NCBI GenBank assembly: GCA_918807975.1
Contig: OU964929.1
Span: forward strand, 9,937,197-10,001,196
Length of the DNA: 64,000 nucleotides
Direction of reading: 5' to 3'
Source: Aplidium turbinatum
Taxonomy: Eukaryota > Chordata > Ascidiacea > Aplousobranchia > Polyclinidae
Part shown: positions 26,801-38,800 of the stretch, one piece after another
Numbering within the stretch: position 1 is the stretch's first letter
How the letters are laid out: every line of letters begins with the position of its first letter
The notes under the pieces: generated by a model
Database searches by the model: none
Seen by the model: the letters and a program-made list of their open reading frames with translations, nothing else
What the model was told of the DNA's origin: nothing
Translations under genes and position numbers: made by a program

Positions 26801-29800
26801 TTTCTTTAACGTTTTTAACTGCCAATCCATGAACTCGCACTGGGCTCTGAATTGTTTGATGACGAGCACAAGGAAAAAAGGAGTGGCGTAATTGAAAAGA
26901 AAAATGGCGTAAAATAATTGCATGAGCAGCTACTTTACTCTTCAACGACAGTAGAATGCTCTTTTTATGAGCCACAACAAATATCCAATCAGTTTACAAT
27001 ATTTAAGAAGAAGACTATAGCCTTGTAAAGCTACCATTTAATGAGATCGAAGCAACAACAGTGTTTAATAAAATCAATTAGTAAATTCTTGGGTTTAAGC
27101 ATAAAATTTATAAACTTCATCCAAGCTTAACCAAGTAAATTTTAACTAAAACTGGCTATTGGATGAATGGGTCTTCGTGTTATGTTTTTGTCTTTGATAT
27201 ACAGCTGTAAATTCTGGAAAAAATATTTATTAATTTCTCTTCCCGTTTTGTTTAGGTATGCAACGGTATCCAAGATTGCCAAGATGGTGAAGATGAATGC
27301 CAGAATTGCTCCAAGAGCCCAATTTCATCTGATACGTTTCTTATCAGTTCATACGTGCTTCAAGTTTTCGTTTGGATTATTGGTAAAAACTAAACAATAA
27401 GTTTATAAAATTTATGTAACTCATCACCAGCTAACCTATAGAGTACAATACATCATTATTGCAGTGAAACAACGTCTGTAGTGAAATTGAGTTAACCCAA
27501 TCATGCCCAGGTTCCCGTTTTGACTGAAGACTCAGGTCGTCCATATTTAGCACTAAATTAAACGCTTACAACTCTTTATTTCAAATATCATCGCCATTTG
27601 TTTACAATCAAAAGTGAGAAAAACTAACTGGTAAAGGTGATCAGGTACTATGACACTTCCTCAAATGGGCGATCAACCTAACAGGCTAACACAGAAAGCA
27701 ATCATTAAGAAAATAAATCAATAGTTTTTTTTCAAGTCTAAACCTTAAACCATTTGACCAAGTAAACACTCACAATAGTATTTCAAATTTTTTTTAATAT
27801 AATTTATGTTGTGGAACCGGTTTTCTTCCTATAGGATTCATCAGCACAACTGGATCGAAACGAAAAAATTACAGAAGATTACTATTAGCACAACTAGCCC
27901 AAAAAAAACGCAAATTTACATGTAAAAATGTTTACAAGAGAGAGAAAATTTTTCTATGATTATAAAAATTGTGAAATCCTTGTTTAAATATTCAAAAATT
28001 TCTTGTTTTTGTGTAACAGACAAGCAATGATTTTTTTGAAGGTATTTTAAAAACAACAACTTTGTTTTGCTTTTATATCATTTTATATGATCAGTTGTTG
28101 CGATTTACTAGATTTACTATCCTCTCTCGGAAACTGAAAGTTGATAAATTATCTTAACATTTCAATGTTTGCGGTTTTTCTTGCTGTCCCCCACCTCACA
28201 AAAATTCGTATTGTTCAAAAAGAACGAACTTTGCAAACTGGGATATTTGTCAGCTTTTGAAACGATTCCATTTTTACATTGACTTGTTGTCAAGAAACGT
28301 TGAATCGATATAAAAAAACTAATTTGCTTACTTCGAACGGTTGATATGTGGATTGTGAAAAGTTTAGCAGCAAAAGACAACATAGTTTCAATTATCAAAC
28401 AGTATCAGTGTTCAAACGTTGAAATATGTATCAAGTATTTTGATCAAAAAATCAACTGGTATAAATAAAGCATGTTCGTTCAGTAAAGTGTTCTCTCGCT
28501 ATGCCAAACGGAGACGATTTTAGACCAGGGGTGTGGCCCAAGAGCTTAAAATTTTTGACCGGCGGAAAGGGGTGGAGTTTATAATGTGTGACCTTTTAGA
28601 CAGTTTCCGCTATGTCTCCAGTTTACAGCAATTAATAGGCATTATTTTTGATAGGTAACCCCACAAGTTCAACCATTGTAAAATCAAGCAAACAAATCTT
28701 TACCATAGGCTACATCTCTTGTAGTTACATTTTGTCTGTAGTAGCTCATGAAGTCGAAAAACCAGACAAAAAATCCGCTGCTGTTTTGCGGTTGATTGGC
28801 TTACTCGCGTTTTGTGTGTGAACAAGGAGTGAACATCCTTTCGCTGAGCATCTCAATGCGATTTCCACATGCGTCATAATACATAATAAGAACCATTGTG
28901 AACAATAGATACAATATTTCCAGTTGTGGCCCCTGGACCAAGCTAGCTATGTGTATGTGGCCAAACAGTGCGGCACGTTTAAAAACCCTGTTCTAGACGA
29001 AATGTATACAGTATAGTTGATTGCCACTTTAGCCGTTCGTTGACGTACTGGCGTATTGACTATTATAGCCAATAGTATCTTTATCGTACCGGGCGCGACC
29101 AAATCTATAATGATATGATATCAGTATTGAGTAAGTTGATGTTGATATATTGGGTTTATAACACCATGTCTTATAGCGTGAACTTTTGTCCAACTCACTA
29201 GGGAGCCAGTCCAGCATATGAGATTGACCTTTTTTGTGTCTTGAAAACTCCACATAGGGTTCGCATAGTTTTTGATTGAGCGGCATAGAGCCAAAGCAGT
29301 CAAACAAATGGTTGTTGGATGCAGCATCCGTATCTCACAAGCCGACATTACCCAAAACAACCACGATTAAGCAAGTTTTAATTGAGCAAGTAACAATTAT
29401 TGCTGGCAACCCAGTTAACGCTATAGGCTACTAAGCTTTTCGATAATGTGATTTACGCTGATGCTTTTTGCTTAACGTTTCTACGTATCATTTTTTTATC
29501 TGGTTAATACAAAAGTATCTTTCACACAGGCATATTTGCTACGTTTGGAAATATCGGAGTCATACTTCACAATACTCGCCAACTCTACTCAAATAAAGAT
29601 TCCTTATCTTCTATTGCTTACAACCATCGAGTTTTGGTCACGAACTTGGCTCTGGCGGATTTATTTCTTGGGGTAAGACTTCACTTTGATGCACCTGCAT
29701 GTTCATGAAAGTAAAATTTCAAGAATAAATGAAATTCTAGTTGCAAAGCTTTTGCGCTTGGATAGAAATGTTATTCAAACCTGTGGCTTGATTAATTTTT

Positions 29801-32800
29801 ATTTTAGATCATAAGTTTTAAGGTCAGTAGTTTTCTATGGCTATTATGTTTGCAGCTTAGCCTATTTGTTTGTAGAAAGTATTTTTCTCTTTTTCTTCAT
29901 TCATTCAATCAACCGATTTTCTTAGATTTATCTGATTAGCCTTGGGGTAGCCAACAGCGCCTACAGTGAAATATATTGCCGAAGGGATATTCAGTGGAGA
30001 GCCAGCAGGACTTGTTCAGGAATAGGAGTCATCGCTCTGATAAGCGTACAATGTTCAGTATTTTTGCTGACCATCATGGCTACTATGCGTTTGTTTCTTG
30101 TTGCAAGGTAGGTTTAACCTTTAAATTTTTCATGGTTTTTAATTTTATAGCAGCATCATCCATGGCCTACAATATATTTTCTTTTGTATTTTGAAAATGA
30201 TTAAGTTTAATTTTTTCATCCTTCTTTAGGCCAATGAACACAGTTTCGCAGAGACAATATATCTTTGTGGCCATATTTTTTGCTTGGTTTGCTGCCTTCA
30301 TACTTGCATTGGCACCATTGTCAGAATCTCAGACCAACTACTTTGTCTCTGAAGTCTGGTAAGTTCAACATATATAATCTTGACAGAAAAGTTGTCACAG
30401 CTATTGCAAACAGTAGACCAACAAAGCGGTGAAATTTAGAGTTCGAACGCAAAAACTAATTCATGTAAAACAAAACGGCAAATAAGTTTGAAACTACATA
30501 ACATCTTGAACCAACAGTACACTGAACGTTGGTGTGCTTTTGACAATAAGCTAGTATTTCCAAACCGTTTCAAGATGAGTCTACGGTAATCCTATTTTTA
30601 ATGCACTTCCTGCTTGAAGCGTGCATGACCAATGCAACGTGCTTCCTGTTTTGCTTTGTTGATATTGACTCACTTTGACATAGGCCTGACCAAAACATAG
30701 ATTTACTGACGCGATTTCGTTACCTTACCTTTGAAGGATATGGCAGTGCCTACGTGACATATTTCGATCAGTAGGCTAAGCTGTCTTGCAAAATGTCAGC
30801 CCGAGACAAGTGATGAAATCCTCTTCTTGGTTTTGTTCGCGCAACAAGAATCTTCATTGTTGAAGCCCCTTCCCACAACTATGCAGAATGAGCAAGCTAA
30901 CTGGTTGTATCATGGCTACCTAAACATGGTAGCTGTAGCTCTATCTCTAGGTATCCATGTGTACATAGCCTACTTGGCGACGTCTGGTTGGGTTGTTTTC
31001 TTACGAAAGGCTGAAGTACCTATGATTTACAGTAATTAGTCCATATTCTGCGTCAGTCTATAAAAGTACTATTTAACAAGGGTTCAGCGGAACCCATGTA
31101 TAGTGAGGTTCCATGAGTTTAAAGCAGGGGTTCTTAAACATTTTTTAACGCGGACCCCTTAAAAAAAATGGTTTGCGTGGACTCCCTTTGTGGCCTAGTC
31201 CGAGAAACTTTTTTGATCAGCATGAATTGGATATAACGCAATAAAATTTAAATGAATTGGTAACAAAATTTATGTTTTATTAAATTTAAAAAATATCAAA
31301 TGCAGATTGTTTTTCAATATCTTTGATTTAATTTCATTAATGTGAAAAATGCTGCTATTTGTCTTCAACAAGAACATGAAATTGTGGCTTCGTGTTTGAT
31401 AGGGCAGATAGGATAGTTATTTGATCTTAATCTTTTTACTTTTGAAAAATTTATTCCATTTTTCAAATTACACACTAAGATTTCCATTGGGCCTTAATGG
31501 ACCCCATAGAACTAGTCCGCGTACCCTTTGGGGGTCCACGTACCCCAGTTGAAGAACTCCTGGTTTAAAGGGTTCCATATGGTTCCATTACGGTTCCTAA
31601 TTTTTCTAGGAATATCATTTTTTTGCTTCAGTATATTGCTGCGTCATGCTAAATTTTTAGATTACCGTGCAGAAACATCGATAGTTGTTGCGTCACTTTC
31701 TTTGTTATGCTTTTAACAAGAACGTTATTGTTTTAATTTGAAGTTTTGTTAGTGCGGTTCCCCGACAAACACGAAAGTGAACCAGAGGTTCCGCCACGAG
31801 AAAAAGGTTAAAGAGCCTATGTTGACGTTTCTTGCCAGTATGAACGACTTTTTTGTAAAGTTAAGCTCAGGCTGCCCTAATGTTAAGTCAATCAGAAAAC
31901 CTATAGCATAGAAATATGCTTATACAGTATTTGCGACAAAGGACAACTTTACTCACAAAGTGTCCTGTTGGAAAACAGGTATGAAGACAATCCTTTCCTG
32001 GCGTTAGTTGAAAGGAAAGAAATGGAAGACTTTACAACCAGACTGTGGGCGTTGCAAGGCAATGGCAACAACGATTCCTTTCCTTGGAATACTGACAGGT
32101 GAATCAAGCAGACAATGAAAACTATTGAAAAAAGGCATAACTTTAACATCAATGCAGCGCAAATGTAGGTCACCGTTACCTACATACTTGTAATATTTTA
32201 CACCCATAACGGTCGATATACTTTAGGTTGCCATGTTTATACCGAACTCCGATTAAGTTTACAATTCCAGACCTATAGATTAAGCAACTGTAAATTTGCT
32301 CGGTTTGGCATAATTATGTTCTAAGTAGCCTATATTGACAAATTAGTTTAAACCTATATTTTGTTATTAATAGTTTTGTTGACTAAAAATAAAAAGTCTG
32401 TGACAGGCTCGCCTACTGCGGTATGATAGGGCTTTGTCACTTTGCAAATAAAATTAATCATGAAAATAATGGAGCCAAGAGTAAGATACTGTGCAGTGTT
32501 TGGTGTTACTATTTTAAAGTTCGACTGAATAGACTTGCTTACAGTTACAGAAAATATCTCAAAATATCTTGAATTGTATCATATCATCGATGTATACAGT
32601 TTTAGCAACAAAGGTGTCTAAATATCACTTGATCTTGAACAAATATTTAAAGTAATAAAGTGAGGGAAAACTGATGCCGTCATTGTATAGTTTCACTCCT
32701 CTCTCACTTGTACACATAAAAAGACTGGCTATGCATATTTTGTTTTGTAACTTATTATTATTGTAACTGTCTCTGCCGCCAGTGTAGCCAAATCGTTTGG

Positions 32801-35800
32801 CATCCACTGGCTTCGATCAGTCTTTTAACAAGGTTGATAGGATCTCCATTCTGTTTTGTCCTTTGCGATGTTTTGCAATCGATGGTCAATTTAGTCGGCC
32901 AATTTATTGAATCTATTTAGTCGGCCAATTTATTGAATTAACCTTTAAGGTGGGGCACAGCAATTCAAACCAAGAAATGTTTTGGTTTTTGTTTCTAATG
33001 TTTTTTACCCAACTGTTTTGAGATGTAATGATTTCTTCGATAATCTGAGCCCTAACTGCTTGGAGACAGAAGAAGTTTTTGACCAGCCAGGCAACCTGTA
33101 AAGTAGGCTGCGGCAATTCATAGCAGCAGGTAATAACAAAGTCATCTTCACCAGATCGCTAACATGGAAGAACATGATCGATACGGTTTCTCAATTGAAG
33201 GAGAATTCCAAACCAAGCCTTTATTTTGGATATTATTCCGCACACGGAGTCTGTCTTCCTCGAATATTTCCGGATTCTTCAACTGATCGTTCATGGGGAT
33301 TTTCTTTGTTTCTTATCATAATAAACTTTTTGGCATTTATCTACATGTTATGCGCTTACACTGCAATTTACAGGTAAGAGGCTTAGCTAACTTTACAGTA
33401 CAAATAGCATTTAGCCTATTCATGGCCTTCTAGACTACTGTATAACCAACTTCACTTTATTAACCTGTTAAGTGCGTATAACGACAATTGTCGTCCGAGA
33501 CAGTCGCTCTTGCTGTGCGTAAGACGACAATTGTCGTTTTCGTGATCGCAGCTATTTATGGCGCTTTTAATTTCGCTTTCCTCTATTCACTTTGTCTGGT
33601 AAGGCGCAATTATGACGTGTGAAGAAACACAGATGCATTGTTTACATTACAATAACGATTGCAGCCTGACGGAATTCATTAATCCCTAAATCACTCTATT
33701 ACAATATTAGGTAGCTTCTGCACTCCCCCTACAATATAACCACAATTGCAAGAATAAAACGATTTCGTCCTAAATGTTTTTTTTTCTGAAATGGCTTCCT
33801 TCCAGTGTATAAAATTCGAACCACATCATGCGCGCTCAGTCAGTGTGAAGTCATTTTGATTTAATGTTGCAAGCAGTTTCAGAAATATTTTGTTGTGTTC
33901 GAAAACATATTTTGTAACATATAGTCAACAAAACAATTAGGGTTTTGTTTTGCTGCTAATGTTAGAACAAGCGTCAGAAAATGGTAGGCTACAGTTTGAA
34001 TATTTCCAAACTAAACTTGCGTGTACTTTGTTTAGTGTCCTATAAATGCTTAGAAATTATTCTGTTCTGTGAATTGATGTATTTTTTTCTTCATAATAAA
34101 CAACTAGTTGAATAATTTCACACTGGTGAAGGGTATAATCACTTGAGAGTAATGCGATTACACCAGAAAACAATAGTCCAGCCGGAGACTTCTCTGCAAT
34201 AGTCGATGAAAAAGTAAAGCAATAGACACAAAAGGAAATCGAACAAAAGCGCATTGTGCTGCGTCATGGGGGTTCCCTAATATCCTAGCAAGCAATACTG
34301 CGACGAAAAATACTGCGAGTGATCAAATTAAATACGCACAGTAAGGAGAGTTTCGGAAATTTAATTACGCACTTAACGGGTTAAGTTTCTGGATTACACC
34401 TAAAAATCGTACCTCAAAATTTATGCTTTAACAAAGATCAATGAAGGAAGTAGCGCTGTTGCTTATGGTCAACCACATATCATGAACTTTTATTGACCAG
34501 CTCGGGAGTGTTTCTAAAATGTAAATTGTCGAAATCTAAAGAATAAGCTTTTCAATAACATTTTCATGTTGCCCAGTGATAACCTTGTAGGGGTATTAAT
34601 GTGTTGGCTGTTGGGGCTATTAAAATTTTGTGTTGCCATACTGCGCTATGAAGTCAAACGCAGTAAGTTGACTTGCAATATGTTTCAAATCGAAATTATT
34701 ATCAATGTATCCTACAATAAACATATCGTAAACAGCCCTTGCTTTCTTTCCCGACCTTGCACTTGAGCGAAAAATCTTACAAGGCCAAATTTAGGCTACT
34801 TATTGGACAAAAACAATAGTTCTGTAAAGAAGAGCCGAAACCATAAATAACCTTAACTCATCAAATTCTTGACAAATTGAAGAATACAAAGCATCTGGAG
34901 AACAATTAAGATTGACTAATGGAGTTTCTTTAGAGCAGGGGTTCTTAAACTTTTTTTAACGCGGACCCCTTAAAAAAATTTTTGTTTGCGTGGAGCCCCT
35001 TTGTGGCCTAGTCAGAGAAACTTTTTAGCTCAGCATGAATTGGACATAACGCAATAAAATTAAAATGAATTGGTAACAAATTTATGTTTTATTAAATTTA
35101 AGAAATAGCGAATGCAGATTGTTTTTCAATATCTTTGATTTAATTTCATTAATGTGAATTAGGATGCTGCTGTTTGTCTTCAACAAGAACATGACATTGT
35201 TTCTTCGTCTTTGATAGGGCAACACGCATGTCATCCTTTGCATCCAATCGGTTTCGACTGTTTGTTTTGATAGTTACCATAAGGATGATCCTGACTCACA
35301 TAAATATATAAATATGTAGTCGCAAAAAGGATTATAGCAGCCATCGCTCTATTTACCAAAAGAGGATATGCTTGCGTCAACGAACTCCAAAAATCGCCAA
35401 TACTTTTCGAATTGAAAGACATTCTCAATGATTTCACTGCCCTTATAGTTTATTGAACTCTTTTGCAAGGTCCTCACCACCGATAGATTCCAGTTCAACG
35501 AGGAAAGGGTAAAATATTCATGCTGTATTTTTAACATCTTCTGCGCCTAAGCAGTAGCCTAATCTCTGAAAGAGTTTTGCAATGCTTCCAAATGTCTGCA
35601 CATGTCTGTGTGCAGAGAAAGTGGTAGAGCACGTCTAGCCTAGCAGCAACTGATAAAATTTTGCAATGTTCAAATAGCGGCAAAAATAACAATGTGGAAA
35701 GGGACGTAATAATCGTACGTAACAAAAAAACAGTACAATAACATAACAATTATCTGGAAATGCCAAACTAGAAATCATCAGCGTTGTTTGAACTTAATAT

Positions 35801-38800
35801 CTTTTCTTTTGAAAAATTTATTTCATTTTTGAAATTATACCCTAATATTTCCATTGGGCCTTCATGGACCACCTAAAACTAGTCTGCGTACTCCTTGGGG
35901 GTTCATGGACCCCAGTTTAAAAACCCCTGCTTTAGAGGTACAAGCTCTCTATTGTCTCACACTACATTGAGTGTCAGAAGAATGTTTCTTCAAGGACATA
36001 GAAAGGTACTTTGGAAACTTATTTGATTGATTGAATCTTTATTCTCGGACTGGGAAAGCTTCTTGCAGAGCTTAATCCTGGCAGTTTCGCACACTTGTAG
36101 AGGCTTTGAATTACTGACGCAGATCCGGTCACCGAGATTGACAGAGTGGAGTTTCCGATTGTTGAAGTCTTGTTGCTGGGAAATTATTTCATCCATTAGA
36201 TGCCGCTGAATGGAGAGCAATCCTTAACGTGCGTTACTCAAGCGCATACCCCGAGAGTCAAACCAGCGCCGCTTGATCTTGAAGCTTTTACGTTCCAGAA
36301 GTCACGGGCTAATCAAGTGAGCTATCGGGACGGATTTCAGGCATTTTTGCGTGCTTCTATATGTAGAGGCTTTAAACCAGTAACACAAGTCGGTCATCAA
36401 AGTTCCCAAGTTATTTTTATAAAACTTAAGGAATTGAAAAGCCACGACAAAACTGAAACATTGTTATTCTCGAAATTATTTATAAATATACACTTTAGCA
36501 TCACCATCCGAAATAGCAAAAGAGCAGGAGCGACTGTAACCAGCCAAAGCGATTCCGCTTTTCAACGCAAGATCACCAGAATCATTCTCACGAACTTTTG
36601 CTGTTGGATTCCAATTTGCATCATGGGTTTTGTGAGCGCAGGAGGTAAAAACATTATTTCTATTTCTAAAAGCAGTAGCTTTGAAAACGTTTTTGGTACG
36701 ACGATTTTAGAATAACGAAAGTCGGCTGCAATGCATAACCGAGTGGGAAAAGCTTCAATACGGCACTCGAAAGGGCGCTGTTTCGACACCGCTCAAGAGC
36801 ACGCAGCCTGTGTTTTTTGAAGATAATTAAGGCATGCCTGAAGGTGGACACGAAGATTGCACACAGATTGGCTTCCTTGTTTTCTCGTTTCTAAATTTTC
36901 AATCCGGCGTCGCTCACATTGGTACAACGTAATAGCCCATGGCCAGTGCCCATAGCCCTAGTAGAATATGGCCGGCTATGTCACGTATGAAGGCCTGTTT
37001 ACAACGGGCCGATACAAAAATACTTGAAATTTTGACTAACAAAGAAACTGCTCTTACTGGCATGAGGTACAACAAAGCAGATATTTTTCAGACTTGTTAG
37101 GCGTTTTTAATGCATTTAATAGGTGCCTGACCTTACATTTAGACATATTGCATTACCAAGCTACATAATGAATGGTGCAAATTAATAATTTGAAAGTGAA
37201 CAAACACCTCAAAATAAACAATAACAAACAGCACAGACTATTTTTTTACAACAGAAATAGTGTAAGGACATGCGAAAATAATGATATGATATATGTTTTA
37301 TTCAATGAAGTGGGGGGAACTACAAAGACGATAGTGATCATGGTGACGGAAAAAAGACATCCCATAACTACAATAGAATCTTAAACTACTTTTTCCTTTG
37401 CTTAAATGCTACAATGTTATCAATTCTTTTTGACTCATTTATAATCTTTTGGTAATGATTATAATAAATATTAACAACATTTTTCGAAGCAAAAATGGTT
37501 GCCCCAGTCCCCAGACCACATGTGTGTCACATGTAAACTTTACACCGAAGAAAAGATATTTTTTTAAAACATAGTCTACTGCATAGCCTTTCGACAAGGC
37601 AATCCACATTTGCATACCTTTTCTTCAACAACATCTAAAACAGCAAAAGCACTATAAACAAAATCAACAAGTGGCTGAGAAGGCACATTGAAGCTCCCCT
37701 TGACAAAAGTTGAAAGTACAAAGGAGCTTTAGCTGCGGAATCAGCTGTAAGTAAACTTTTGCACATTGCACATTTGGAGCCTTTAACAAGTTTTTTGCAA
37801 TATAACCGGCTATTGTAAAGCCAACTTCTGCACTATTAGAAGATAATGTTGCGTCAAACATTTCATTGGCAACTTTATCCACATCTTTCTGAAACTTTTC
37901 AAAGCTTGAAATGCATAGATCACTTGCAGCTAGATCCCCTTTCCAAAATTGAATATCCCTTTTCAACAAATCTGTTTGCACATGCAAATTTCGATCTACT
38001 AACAGCTTCAGCAACCTTGGGAAAGCCAGACAACTTGTCAGAAATAATGTTGTAAAAAAATCAAAAAAGGTTTATTCCCGACAGTAGGCTACTGGAAACC
38101 ATCTGGGCAGTGTGCCTTAGTTTTGTCACTGAAAATAAGATATTCTGTTTTTCTGCGAGAAGTCTACCAGTTCATCAAGTTGTTTTATACGAATTTTGGG
38201 TGCTTTTCGTGGAGGTGGTGCTGGAGTTGGTAAAGCTGATGGAGTGATGGCGTTTTAATGCTTGAATTGAGTGAACTGTCGGAACTGGATTTAGATGCCA
38301 CATGAGGTTATTTCTTTTACCATAACTTATAAATTTCTTCAAAATATTTCATACACAAAACAGACTTTTGTGTAGGCTCCCAGTTAGATCGGTTAACAAG
38401 TTTTATCCATTGCGGCAGCAACACTACACCATATCCAAAGGAAAAGCAAACTTAGAAATATTGGTAGTACTAGCAGAAGTAAAGTAGCCTGATTTGCAAC
38501 CAAACGCAATGCATTTGTTAGGCATTTTGTCACTTAATTCCTACAAAATGCAATAAAACAACAAGTCCATCATCTACTTGAACATGTGAACTACAGATCA
38601 TGACCGATTCGTGGTCATGTATAATTGTATAGGCTATCCTACATGCCAAGACTTGCATTACGATTCATGCATTGGTCAAAGAGTTACAATATTTTGCTGA
38701 CAGAAAACGATTGGTTTATCTAGTTTAGTTTTGCAAACATGAAGCTAACCTGCTTTCCTTTCGTCAACTGACTACAAAGTTAAAGTAGGCTACAGTAGCA

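Larger units (their letters stand above)
5880..27382 (+). other. Gene 1 ectodomain: signal peptide and about eleven LDLa modules (exons 1-12)
   Basis: Exons 2-12 encode repeated Cys-rich modules with the LDLa signature, seen as CDGVLDC, CDGSRDCPLGEDE, CDGISDCDNGIDE, CDNYPDCGDGSDEESC, CNNVSDCFDESDEMNC and CNGIQDCQDGEDEC. The acidic D-x-S/G-D-E tails are the residues that bind calcium in this family. Several modules are split by introns inside the module, in phases 0, 1 and 2; only some follow the one-module, phase-1 pattern. Module 1 lacks an expected cysteine, and module 8 has a long insert rich in Asn, Thr and Lys. Exon 12 runs from the last LDLa into the first helix (SYVLQVFVWIIG), so there is no room for leucine-rich repeats or a long hinge. 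Confidence 0.85.
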
